In this document: positions 16,955-25,689 of the stretch, piece by piece
How the letters are laid out: every line of letters starts with the position of its first letter
How positions within the stretch are numbered: the first letter of the stretch is position 1
DNA from: Clostridiales bacterium
Lineage (GTDB): Bacteria; Bacillota; Clostridia; Lachnospirales; Lachnospiraceae
Reading direction: 5' to 3'
Assembly: GCA_021204025.1 (NCBI GenBank)
Contig: JAJQAC010000012.1
Location: 1 to 64,000 of the forward strand
Length of the DNA stretch: 64,000 nucleotides
The notes under the pieces: model-generated
Database searches by the model: none
What the model was told of the DNA's origin: nothing
What the model saw: only the letters and a program-made list of their open reading frames with translations
Program-made: the position numbers and the translations under genes

Positions 16955-19207
16955 ATGGTTACATTAACAGATCATGGGGTGATTCTTTGCGAGAACGGTA
17001 TCTTCAGCCGATGTGAAAATGAGGAGCAGGAAAATCGGGGCAGAAGCCGAACGATGGCATACCGGATCCTGCAGGCGCATAATCAGAGCGGCGACATGCG
17101 GCAGCTGAAGCTTAAGTTTGACGCGCTGGTGTCTCCGGATAATAATTATGTCAATATCCTGCAGACGGCCCGCGCGAGCGGAATCCGGAAATTCCCGGTT
17201 CCCTATGTGCTCTCTAACTGTCATCATACGTTGTGTGCGGTGGGAGGCACGATCAATGAGGATGACCATGTCTTTGGCCTGGGAAACGCGAAAAAGTATG
17301 GCGGGATCTTTGTACCGCCTTATCGGGCCGTGCTTCATCAGTATATGCGGGAGATGATGGCTGGCTGCGGAAAGATGATCCTGGGTTCGGACAGCCACAC
17401 CCGGTACGGCGCGGTGGGAACCCTGGGGATTGGAGAGGGCGGCGGAGAGGTCGCTAAACAGCTGCTGGGACGAACTTATGATCTGGCATATCCGCCCGTC
17501 ATTGCCGTGCGGCTGACCGGGAGCCCCCGTCCCGGCGTCGGTCCGCAGGATGTGGCACTGGCGCTGGTCGGAGCGACTTTTCAGAATAATTTTAATAAAA
17601 ATAAGATCCTGGAGTTTGTCGGTCCGGGGATTGCGAACCTGAGCATGGAATACCGTATGGGTATCGATGTGATGACTACGGAGAGCGCCGCGCTTTCCAG
17701 CATCTGGTGTACGGATGAGAAGACAGAGAAGTATCTGGCGGAACATGGCAGAGCAGAGGATTATCAGAGACTGACGCCGGAGACAGGGGCGTACTATGAC
17801 GGTCTTATTGAGATCGACCTGTCGAAAGTGGAGTGTATGATCGCGCTCCCGTTTCATCCGAGCAACGCCATGCCGATCCGTGAGTTTAAAGAACGGCTGC
17901 CGGAGATTGTGGCGCAGATCGAGGAAGCGGGACAGAAGATCAAGGGAGAGAAAGGGGAAGCCTTTTCGATCATGTCTCATATCAGGGACGGAGAGTTTTA
18001 CGCGGATCAGGCGCTGGTAAGCGGCTGCAGCGGCGGAATGTTTGAAAATATCGTAGCGATGGCGGACATCCTGAAAGGATATGGGATACCGGGAAATGGC
18101 CTGAACCTTGGCGTCAATCCGGCCAGTCTGCCGGTCATGGCGGATCTGATGAGACAGGGGATCGCCGGAGAACTGGCGGTATGCGGAGTGACACTGCGTC
18201 CGGCAATCTGCGGCCCATGCTTCGGCGTGACGGACGTCCCGGCGAATAATCAGATCAGTATTCGCCATATGACCCGGAATTATCCGAATCGTGAGGGATC
18301 CAAGCCTGGACAGGGGCAGATGGCGGCAGCATGTCTGATGGACGCGCGTTCCATCGCGGCAACTGTGCGAAACGGTGGTCGCCTGACCGCGGCGACGGAA
18401 CTGGACGTCGAGTACCGCGAGCTTCGCCATCGCTTCGATCCCGCCATTTACCGGAATCAGGTGTATGATAATTTTGGCCGGGGAAATGAAAATGAGACGC
18501 TGGTAATGGGACCTAACATAGCCGACTGGCCTGAGATAGCACCGCTGAAAAAACACTTATTGTTAAAGGTGTGCGGTTCTTATCATGGCTCCGTAACGAC
18601 AGATGAACTGATCCCGTCGGGAGAGGCGTCGTCCTTCCGCTCCAACCCTGAGAAAATCTCAGAGTATACGATGATCAGCCGCGATCCGGAGTATGTGGGG
18701 CGCGCGAAAGCCGTGCGCAGCCTGGAGCGGCAAAGAGGCATGGGAGACAGAAGGACGGATGATCCGCTGTTGAACGGTATACTGGACGTGCTGACTCAGC
18801 AGATGGGCTGCGGCGCGGATGAGATTACATTTGGAAGTGTGATGGTCAGCGATCAGATTGGGGACGGTTCCTCGAGGGAGCAGGCTGCAAGCTGTCAGAA
18901 AGTGCTGGGAGGTTTCGCCAATCTTGCAAACGAATACGCGACGAAACGTTACCGTTCGAATCTCATTAACTGGGGGGTCTTACCGCTTCGCACGACAGAG
19001 AAGCTGGGTCTGCCAAATGGAACCTGGCTGTTTGTAAAAAATATTGCCGATCAGATCAGAAACGGAGAGCAGGAGATCCAGGTGGAGGTACTGGCCGCGG
19101 AGGGAGCCGCTGAGGTTCGGACGATTCCCAGTACACTGGATCAGCTGACAGAGGAAGAGAAAAATATCCTGCTGTCGGGATGCCTGATTAATTATTATCG
19201 GGGATAG
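16955..19207 (+). CDS. Aconitase-superfamily hydratase, YbhJ-like
   Basis: A 750-aa aconitase-fold protein distinct from the two 650-aa aconitases. It resembles the uncharacterised E. coli YbhJ group. Cluster-ligand candidates are VSGCSGGMFENI and AICGPCFGV; the substrate loop is GSDSHTRYGAVG; the swivel domain has DGSSREQAAS. The YbhJ substrate is not established to my knowledge. The start at 16955 has AGGAGG nine bases upstream, better than an in-frame ATG 42 bp earlier. It is followed by an RraA-type aldolase and a PrpF-type isomerase, pointing to hydration of an unsaturated tricarboxylate before aldol cleavage (inference). Confidence 0.8.
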   Translation: MVTLTDHGVILCENGIFSRCENEEQENRGRSRTMAYRILQAHNQSGDMRQLKLKFDALVSPDNNYVNILQTARASGIRKFPVPYVLSNCHHTLCAVGGTINEDDHVFGLGNAKKYGGIFVPPYRAVLHQYMREMMAGCGKMILGSDSHTRYGAVGTLGIGEGGGEVAKQLLGRTYDLAYPPVIAVRLTGSPRPGVGPQDVALALVGATFQNNFNKNKILEFVGPGIANLSMEYRMGIDVMTTESAALSSIWCTDEKTEKYLAEHGRAEDYQRLTPETGAYYDGLIEIDLSKVECMIALPFHPSNAMPIREFKERLPEIVAQIEEAGQKIKGEKGEAFSIMSHIRDGEFYADQALVSGCSGGMFENIVAMADILKGYGIPGNGLNLGVNPASLPVMADLMRQGIAGELAVCGVTLRPAICGPCFGVTDVPANNQISIRHMTRNYPNREGSKPGQGQMAAACLMDARSIAATVRNGGRLTAATELDVEYRELRHRFDPAIYRNQVYDNFGRGNENETLVMGPNIADWPEIAPLKKHLLLKVCGSYHGSVTTDELIPSGEASSFRSNPEKISEYTMISRDPEYVGRAKAVRSLERQRGMGDRRTDDPLLNGILDVLTQQMGCGADEITFGSVMVSDQIGDGSSREQAASCQKVLGGFANLANEYATKRYRSNLINWGVLPLRTTEKLGLPNGTWLFVKNIADQIRNGEQEIQVEVLAAEGAAEVRTIPSTLDQLTEEEKNILLSGCLINYYRG

Positions 19208-19251
19208 AGGAAAACAGAGAAGAGTTATTAAAAAAATAACGAGGTAGCAAC

Positions 19252-19899
19252 TTGGAAAAGTGGACAGAGGAAGAATTAATCCGGCGTCTTGCGGATTTTA
19301 CAGTGCCGGAATTATGTGACGGCGCGGGATTGTATCATTCGATGGACTACCGAATCAAACCGTGGATCGGCAGAACCAAAATTGTCGGTACAGCGGTAAC
19401 GGTGGATGTTCCCAGCGGCGAGGGCAGTATCGTAGCGGACGCGATTCTGGAATTGCGTGAAGGTAGCGTCCTGGTAATCGCGGGAAAGGGAAATTGTGAC
19501 TGCTCCTACTGGGGCGATCACAGAAGTATCTGCGCGGTGATGATGAAAGCAGCTGGGGTCGTAGTCGACGGCGCTTTCCGTGATCTGGAAGGATGTGAAG
19601 AGGCGGGGTTTCCGATCTACGCGAAGGGGCTGACCTGTGGGACGGCACAAAAGAGCGGGGTCGGCGCTATTAATGTGCCGGTGAGTTGCGGCGGAGTTAC
19701 TGTGTATCCCGGCGATCTGATCGTGGGCGATGTCAATGGTGTATGTGTGATTCGCCCGGAGGAAGCAGAAATGGTGATGGCGCGTGCATTGGACAAGCGG
19801 GAGAGACAGAACGCGGTTATGGAAGAGATGCGGCGTACTGGTAAAGTGATTCCCAGGGTTCCGGCGAGGAAAACGAAACAGAACAGGAATGAGTGTTGA
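19252..19899 (+). CDS. RraA-family protein, probable 4-hydroxy-2-oxoacid aldolase
   Basis: A 215-aa RraA/HMG-aldolase fold protein. It shows the conserved GDHRSICAVMMKAAGVVVDG segment, where RraA-type aldolases have G-x-x-x-A-x-x-A/G-x-G, followed by FRD (residues ~105-108). That arginine and aspartate are the catalytic/metal residues in class II pyruvate aldolases of this family. Relatives cleave 4-hydroxy-4-methyl-2-oxoglutarate or 4-carboxy-4-hydroxy-2-oxoadipate to pyruvate plus pyruvate or oxaloacetate. The start is TTG with GAGGT upstream. Its place between a hydratase and a PrpF isomerase supports a catabolic aldolase, not RNase E control. Confidence 0.78.
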   Translation: MEKWTEEELIRRLADFTVPELCDGAGLYHSMDYRIKPWIGRTKIVGTAVTVDVPSGEGSIVADAILELREGSVLVIAGKGNCDCSYWGDHRSICAVMMKAAGVVVDGAFRDLEGCEEAGFPIYAKGLTCGTAQKSGVGAINVPVSCGGVTVYPGDLIVGDVNGVCVIRPEEAEMVMARALDKRERQNAVMEEMRRTGKVIPRVPARKTKQNRNEC

Positions 19900-19971
19900 A
19901 AAGCAGACTGAATGAATAAGGTCAAAGATAGCCTTAAAAACAAAAATAATGAAATTCAGGAAGGAGAAGGC

Positions 19972-21114
19972 ATGAGAAAATTCAGGGCAGTATATATGCG
20001 CGGCGGTACAAGCAAGGGCTGCATGTTTTTGAAAGAAGACCTGCCGGCAGACCCGGGCGAGTGGGACAGCATCCTGCTGCAGTCTATGGGAAGCCCGGAC
20101 CCGAAACAGATCGATGGGCTTGGCGGAACGGTTTCTTCTAATAACAAAACCGTCATCGTCTGGAAGAGTGATATGCCGGGCGTGGATGTAGAGTATCTGG
20201 TTGGTCAGGTCATCGTGGGGAAGGAACAGGTTGATTTCAAGTCAAACTGCGGAAATATGACTGCCGCGGTTGGACCTTTTGCGGTAGAAGAAGGGCTGGT
20301 AGACATCGTGCAGCCGATTACGACAGTACATCTTTTCAACCGCAATACGAATAAATACATTGACGTTACCGTGCCGATCGATCCGGATACAGGTACCTTT
20401 GCTCAGGACGGAGACTGCGCGATTGCCGGTGTAGACGGAACGGCAGCGGAGCTGAAGGTGAATTTTTTAAATCCCGCCGGGGCAAAGACCGGGAAATTAC
20501 TGCCGACGGGGAATGTGAAGGATATTCTGGATATCCCAGGGGTCGGCAAGATTGAGGCGACGATTCTGGATGTCTCCAATCCGATGGTACTGGTGCGCGC
20601 GGAGGATATCGGCATGAAGGGAACGGAGCTTCCTGACGAGATCAATGGAAATGCGTCCGCCTGTGAGATCCTGGAGAAGATCCGAGGTACGGCGGCCTGC
20701 ATGATGGGATTTGCGAAAGATCTGGAGGACGCGACCAACAATTCTCCCGCGGTGCCGAAAGTGGGCTTCTTCACAAAGCCGGTCAGCTTTACCGATATTT
20801 CCGGCGCGGAAGTAAAGGCGGAGAGCATGGACGTATGTGCGCGCGTGATTTCGGTATTTAAGTGTCATAAGGCGTGTCCGCTGACGTCGGCGAGCGCGAT
20901 CTCGGTTGCCTGCTTCCTGGAGGGGAGTTTGCTGTATGAGGAGCTTGGCAGTCCGGAGGAGGGAAGAGAAACCGTACGGATCGGTCATCCGAGCGGCGTG
21001 ATGACGATGGTGCCTGACATCGAAAAAAAAGATGGAGAGATTACGCTGCCGGGAGTGGCGGTTCAGAGAACGGCACGGAGGATCATGGAAGGAACCTTAT
21101 ATATCAGGAAGTAA
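19972..21114 (+). CDS. PrpF-family cis-trans isomerase/tautomerase
   Basis: A 380-aa protein of the PrpF/DUF453 fold. It starts with the family hallmark RAVYMRGGTSKGCMF, has GLGGTVSSNNKT, a mid-protein SNCGNM motif, and a C-terminal HPSGVM. Known members isomerise 2-methylaconitate, aconitate (Adi1) or 3-methylitaconate, or tautomerise 4-oxalomesaconate. Start 19972 has AAGGAGAAGG upstream; an ATG 60 bp earlier lacks a site. It is the last gene of the plus-strand cluster and ends at a strong terminator. With the RraA and hydratase genes it could form a gallate-lower-pathway-like or aconitate-isomer pathway. Confidence 0.85.
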   Translation: MRKFRAVYMRGGTSKGCMFLKEDLPADPGEWDSILLQSMGSPDPKQIDGLGGTVSSNNKTVIVWKSDMPGVDVEYLVGQVIVGKEQVDFKSNCGNMTAAVGPFAVEEGLVDIVQPITTVHLFNRNTNKYIDVTVPIDPDTGTFAQDGDCAIAGVDGTAAELKVNFLNPAGAKTGKLLPTGNVKDILDIPGVGKIEATILDVSNPMVLVRAEDIGMKGTELPDEINGNASACEILEKIRGTAACMMGFAKDLEDATNNSPAVPKVGFFTKPVSFTDISGAEVKAESMDVCARVISVFKCHKACPLTSASAISVACFLEGSLLYEELGSPEEGRETVRIGHPSGVMTMVPDIEKKDGEITLPGVAVQRTARRIMEGTLYIRK

Positions 21115-21122
21115 AAAGAATG

Positions 21123-21169
21123 AAATCCCATCAGATATTGTAGTTCCTATAGTATCTGATGGGATTTTT
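21123..21169 (+). terminator. Strong Rho-independent terminator after the PrpF gene
   Basis: A perfect 15-bp stem (21123-21137 with 21153-21167) has a 15-nt loop and ends in a T-run. It closes the racemase-to-PrpF cluster. Confidence 0.9.
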
Positions 21170-21272
21170 GGACCATGAAATAAAAAAAAGCATGACCATT
21201 TACTGGCTCGTGAGATATGTTTTACAAAACCAGGTTTCACGTTATTATTCGGAGAAAGAAGAGGTGGAGAGC

Positions 21273-22232
21273 ATGGATTTTAAACAATATCAATACGTTC
21301 TGAAAATTGCGGAATTGCAGAATCTGACAAAAGCAGCCAATGCCCTTTATATTACGCAGCCATCTCTGAGCCATTATATTGCGAGAATCGAAGAAGAACT
21401 GGGAATGCAGATTTTTAATCGCAATACGACTCCGATCTCCCTTACGCTGGCGGGAGAGAAGTATGTGGAGACGGCAAAGATGATCCTGTCGCTGAATGAC
21501 CGGCTTCACCGGGAAGTGGCGGATATTGCCCAGAATAAAAAGGGACTGATCCGAGTGGGGATGTCTCATGCCAGGGCGTCCTTTTTCCTTCCGTACATCC
21601 TTCCGGCATTCAAAGAGTTTTATCCGGGCGTGGATATCCAGACGGTGGAAGTGCGCTCGGACCTTGTGGAGGAATATGTGGCAAAGGGACGCTGCGATCT
21701 GGGAATACTGCCTCTTCCAATATCAAAAAAATATTCTCTGGACCAGAAAGTTGTCTGTCGGGAAGAACTTTTGCTGGTATCGGGACAGCCTCTGCCGGAG
21801 GGAAGGAAAGGAAAACGCAGACGTTATGTGAAGTTAGATGAAATGGGTGATTATCCTTATAGTCTGCTGAAAAGAGGGCATGGGATCCGCACGGCGGTGG
21901 ACGTCCTTTTTATGGAGCATGGGATTCACCCGAAACAGATTTTTGAGACAACCAGCAACGAAACCGCATACCGTCTGTCAACGGTAAATATGGGGCTTGC
22001 GATCGTACCGGAGACAACGGTCATCCTGTCTCATGCGGTCAATACCCCCTGGCTATACGGATTGTCACCGGAGGGGATCTGGTGGGAGATCAGAGTGGTT
22101 TATCAGAAGAAAGAAATGTTGTCGGAAGCTCAGAAGAAATTTATTTGTCTGATGCAGGAAAACTTTGCCAATTATACGAAGTATTATAGGAGCAGGGATT
22201 ACCTGTCGGAGGAAAGGAGCGAAGCCCTGTGA
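21273..22232 (+). CDS. LysR-family transcriptional regulator
   Basis: A 319-aa LysR protein with the helix-turn-helix NLTKAANALYITQPSLSHYI and a C-terminal effector domain. Start 21273 is preceded by GGTGGAG; the longer frame upstream runs into the terminator. Its last four bases overlap the GTG start of the next LysR gene, so two regulators of the same family are translationally coupled, which is uncommon. Confidence 0.88.
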   Translation: MDFKQYQYVLKIAELQNLTKAANALYITQPSLSHYIARIEEELGMQIFNRNTTPISLTLAGEKYVETAKMILSLNDRLHREVADIAQNKKGLIRVGMSHARASFFLPYILPAFKEFYPGVDIQTVEVRSDLVEEYVAKGRCDLGILPLPISKKYSLDQKVVCREELLLVSGQPLPEGRKGKRRRYVKLDEMGDYPYSLLKRGHGIRTAVDVLFMEHGIHPKQIFETTSNETAYRLSTVNMGLAIVPETTVILSHAVNTPWLYGLSPEGIWWEIRVVYQKKEMLSEAQKKFICLMQENFANYTKYYRSRDYLSEERSEAL

Positions 22233-23137
22233 CTTATCAGCAGCTGATTTATTTCTGTACGGCGTGTGAGTGTGGAAGCGTGACCAAAGCAGCGGAGAAG
22301 CTGTTTGTTACCCAGCCAGCGATTACATCGGCGATCCGTCACCTGGAAAAAGAATACCATTTGCAGATTCTGGAAAGAAAAGATAAAAACATGAGGCTTA
22401 CTCCGGACGGAAAAATATTTTTAGAAAACGCGAAAAAACTGGTGCAGCATACGGAGGTTTTTGACAAAGAAATGTATGAACTGGGGCAGAGAGGAAAGTA
22501 TCTGCGTCTTGGACTGTCGAAATCCGTAGGAGCCAATATTTATACAGAATATTTTGCGTATGGGTTTTTGCGTCATCCGGAAATCAATATCGAGACGATA
22601 TCGGGATCATCAGGGGATCTGCTGACCGATCTTCGGGAAAACCGTCTGGACGTGGCGCTGGTGCCCAGCCAGACGAAGGACTCGATGGATGATCTGGAAT
22701 GTGTGTTTCTGAAAAATACAGACATGCTGTACTGTATGTCAGAAAGCCATCCGCTGGCAAAAAAAGAAGAACTCGAGATTGCGGATATTGTAGATGAAAA
22801 GATGGTGTCCACCTGTAAGGATGAAAACAAAGCACGGGCGCTGGAGCGTCTGTTTGAGGCAGCTGGTTATGAACAGAAACCGAAGATTGTAAAACGATTT
22901 GAACAGCTCAATACAGCGTTGGCGATGATCGGAAACAATTTGGGGACGGGGTACTTTTCCACTGAGATTGTCCGGCAGTATGAAGGTGTTGTGGGGAAAA
23001 AGATTAAAGGAGATCCGCCGATTGCGGCGTATGTAGTGTGGACGAAGAAATCCTGGGGAAAGGAAGAAACTCGGACATTTGTGAAAAATTTACGGAGGTT
23101 TTTTGATGAAAAACAGACAGGAAGAAGAAATGAATAA
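22229..23137 (+). CDS. LysR-family transcriptional regulator
   Basis: A 302-aa LysR protein (helix-turn-helix SVTKAAEKLFVTQPAITSAI). The GTG start overlaps the previous LysR stop (GTGA), with GGAGGAAAGGAG upstream. It lies directly before a 2-hydroxycarboxylate transporter that has its own promoter. Together with the preceding gene it probably controls the transporter-hydrolase-dehydrogenase-OtnC-OtnK set. Confidence 0.88.
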   Translation: MTYQQLIYFCTACECGSVTKAAEKLFVTQPAITSAIRHLEKEYHLQILERKDKNMRLTPDGKIFLENAKKLVQHTEVFDKEMYELGQRGKYLRLGLSKSVGANIYTEYFAYGFLRHPEINIETISGSSGDLLTDLRENRLDVALVPSQTKDSMDDLECVFLKNTDMLYCMSESHPLAKKEELEIADIVDEKMVSTCKDENKARALERLFEAAGYEQKPKIVKRFEQLNTALAMIGNNLGTGYFSTEIVRQYEGVVGKKIKGDPPIAAYVVWTKKSWGKEETRTFVKNLRRFFDEKQTGRRNE

Positions 23138-23171
23138 TAAAATATATTTATAAGAACAAAAATTTGTTAAT

Positions 23172-23200
23172 TTTACACCGCCAATCAGTCTTGCTACAAT
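23172..23200 (+). promoter_or_regulatory. Promoter of the transporter at 23250
   Basis: TTTACA (23172-23177) and TACAAT (23195-23200) have a 17-bp spacer and an extended TG before the -10 box. Confidence 0.8.
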
Positions 23201-23249
23201 ATATTCATAAAGAAATAATGACTAAAATAACAAAGGAGGATGGTTTTTG

Positions 23250-24560
23250 ATGAATGAAAACGGATCAAAGGACCTGAGGATTCAGGGAATCCCGCTGTTG
23301 CCGTTCGCGGTGATGTTTGTTGTGGTAATGGGTGCGATGGTTACCGGTTATCTGGGAGATGATATCCTGTCAACGGTTGCGCTGTTGCTGGCATTGGGAG
23401 GACTTCTGTTTGAGATCGGCAATCATATTCCGATTTTCAACAAATGGGTTGGAGGAGGAAGCATGCTGGCGATGATGGTGCCCTCATGGATGGTATATCA
23501 GGGCCTGATTCCAGAGAAATATGTGGACGCGGTTGTCAATTTTTATGACGGAATCAGCTTCCAGACGCTGTTCATCTGTTTCCTGATGGCGGGAAGTCTG
23601 CTGGTAATAGAAAGGTCAGTATTGATTAAGAGCGTTACCCGGTATATTCCAACGATTCTGGCCGGTGTGGTATGTGCTATGATCTGCGGTCTGATTGGCG
23701 GTATGATTATGGGATATACGCCGGCAGATATCGTATGCAATTATGTTCTCCCCATCATGAGAGGCGGCAACGGCGCCGGTGCGGTTCCGATGAGTCAGAT
23801 TTATGAAGAGGTAACCGGCAACAGTAAGGATGCCTTTTATGCGAAGGCGATTGCGATCCTGACGTTTGCCAATGTTCTGTGTATCATTGTTGCAGCACTG
23901 TTAAACGGTGTGGGCAAGCAGTTTCCGGTTCTTACTGGGGATAAGGCTACGCTGATGCGCAGTAAGGACGTCAGTATGACTGGTGACGATAAGGTGGAAC
24001 TGCCAAAGGTAAAGCTGGGAGATTGTGGAAACGCGTTTTTATGGGTTGGTTCGGTATTTGCCGCGGCGTGTATCATCAGCAAGATAGCGCCGAAGGTGGC
24101 AGGCGCAAGTATTCATCAGTATGCCTGGTTTGTAGTCCTGCTGGTGATTCTGAATGTGACAGATGCGATTCCGCTTTATGTCAGAGCAGGAATCAAAACT
24201 GTCACGGATCTTTTTACAAAGCATTGGTCTGGAGTGGTATTTGCAGGCATTGGAATTGCTCTGACAGATTTTTCAGAGTTTGTCAGCGTCATTAATATCG
24301 ACACGCTGGTAATCAGCCTTGCGGTAGTCCTTGGAGCCGTGCTGGGCACAGGGATTTGCGGCTGGCTGCTGGGACTCTATCCGGTCGATGCGGCTGTTAC
24401 CGCCGGACTTTGCATGGCAAACCGGGGAGGCGGCGGAGACGTGGTCGTTCTTGGCGCCGCGGAACGCATGGAACTGATGAGTTATGCGGCGGTTTCTTCC
24501 CGTATCGGAGGAGCGATTGTCCTGGTAATTGCCAGTGTTATCTTTGGAATTTTGTACTAA
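23250..24560 (+). CDS. 2-hydroxycarboxylate transporter (CitS/CCS family), copy 2
   Basis: A 436-aa polytopic membrane protein with the family motifs MRGGNGAGAVPMSQ and MANRGGGGDVVVLG. The first loop has Arg where copies 1 and 3 have Gly (MGGGNG), and the second has GGGG rather than GGSG or GGNG. These changes fall in the re-entrant loops that form the translocation site, so specificity may differ. Start ATG 23250 has AAGGAGG upstream. An alpha/beta hydrolase follows 111 bp later. Confidence 0.88.
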   Translation: MNENGSKDLRIQGIPLLPFAVMFVVVMGAMVTGYLGDDILSTVALLLALGGLLFEIGNHIPIFNKWVGGGSMLAMMVPSWMVYQGLIPEKYVDAVVNFYDGISFQTLFICFLMAGSLLVIERSVLIKSVTRYIPTILAGVVCAMICGLIGGMIMGYTPADIVCNYVLPIMRGGNGAGAVPMSQIYEEVTGNSKDAFYAKAIAILTFANVLCIIVAALLNGVGKQFPVLTGDKATLMRSKDVSMTGDDKVELPKVKLGDCGNAFLWVGSVFAAACIISKIAPKVAGASIHQYAWFVVLLVILNVTDAIPLYVRAGIKTVTDLFTKHWSGVVFAGIGIALTDFSEFVSVINIDTLVISLAVVLGAVLGTGICGWLLGLYPVDAAVTAGLCMANRGGGGDVVVLGAAERMELMSYAAVSSRIGGAIVLVIASVIFGILY

Positions 24561-24671
24561 ATGTGTGCGAGTATAGAATGAATAATGCATATCGGGGCCG
24601 GATACTATGGCTCCGATATTTTAAAACAGAGAAAATTGAAAAAGAGAGATTATACCAGGAGGATTTGATCG

Positions 24672-25568
24672 ATGGAAAAAGAAGTGCTTACACTGGATCA
24701 AGTGCGCGAAAGTGCAGTGGGAAAGAATCTGAGCGAGGATGAATTGAACCTGTTCCACGCCGGATGGGAGGAAGAGCGGATGCTCCCGACACGGCATGGG
24801 GAGACTCACGTGTATATCTATGCGCCGTCAAAGGGGAAAGAAAAAACATATCCGCTTTTAATTAATCTTCATGGGGGCGGTTTTGTAAAGGGACACCGGG
24901 ATCAGGATGTCGTATTTTGCCGTAATCTGGTAGAAAATGCGGGTTATGTGGTTGTGGATATCGATTATCACACAGCGCCGGAATATAAGTACCCTTATGC
25001 ACTGGAGGAGTGCTATGACGTGGTGAAATATGTCGTTGAACACAAAGAGGAATTTCTGGGTGATCCGGAAGTCCTGGTACTGGCAGGACACAGTGCGGGA
25101 GGAAATCTGGTCTGCGGACTGGAATTTATGGCATTGGAACACGGAGATTTTACGCCGACGCAGTTGATTTTAGATTATCCGCCGGTTAATTTTGTCCGTC
25201 GGCCGGAGGACTGTCGATACGCGTATGCTCCGTATATCCGTATTTCACCAGAACGAAGCCGGAGATATAGCGAATGGTATATCGATAAAAAATACATCCG
25301 GGAGATCACAGCATCTCCACTGATGGCGTCAAAAGATGAGCTGGAGTCGTTTCCACCGGTGCTTCTGATTCTGGCGGAGCAGGATTCTCTGACGGAAGAC
25401 GCGGTTCGCTTTGCCGCAAATCTGATCGACGCTGGTGTTGAGGTACGGGCGAAATGCGTAAAGGGAAGTGGTCATGGCTTTACGGTGCGGAGAAAACCGG
25501 GATTTGAAGTGGCGGAGAAACTGATATTTGAAGTTCTGGAAAAGCAGAAAGCAGATAGCGGACTTTGA
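24672..25568 (+). CDS. Alpha/beta hydrolase, HSL-type esterase, copy 2
   Basis: A 298-aa paralogue of the hydrolase at 7739. It has the HGGGF oxyanion motif followed by the shared VKGHRDQDVVF, the nucleophile elbow GHSAGGN, and a C-terminal GSGHGF histidine region. No signal peptide. The start has CAGGAGG upstream. It sits between a 2-hydroxycarboxylate transporter and a dehydrogenase-OtnC-OtnK set, which strengthens the idea of ester or lactone hydrolysis of the imported acid. Confidence 0.82.
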   Translation: MEKEVLTLDQVRESAVGKNLSEDELNLFHAGWEEERMLPTRHGETHVYIYAPSKGKEKTYPLLINLHGGGFVKGHRDQDVVFCRNLVENAGYVVVDIDYHTAPEYKYPYALEECYDVVKYVVEHKEEFLGDPEVLVLAGHSAGGNLVCGLEFMALEHGDFTPTQLILDYPPVNFVRRPEDCRYAYAPYIRISPERSRRYSEWYIDKKYIREITASPLMASKDELESFPPVLLILAEQDSLTEDAVRFAANLIDAGVEVRAKCVKGSGHGFTVRRKPGFEVAEKLIFEVLEKQKADSGL

Positions 25569-25689
25569 TTATGTCATTTGTGACATGGATTCAATGAAGA
25601 ATTAAGCATTTCACAAAAATAAGTTTCGGAGGTAAGGTAGAGACATAAAAAAGAAGCGGTCAGGAGGCCGGCAGAGAGGAGAAAGAATC

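Noticed and set aside
16964..18556. A 530-codon open frame antisense to the YbhJ-like hydratase gene
   Set aside because: The sense gene has aconitase motifs throughout; the antisense frame has no start signals or domain.
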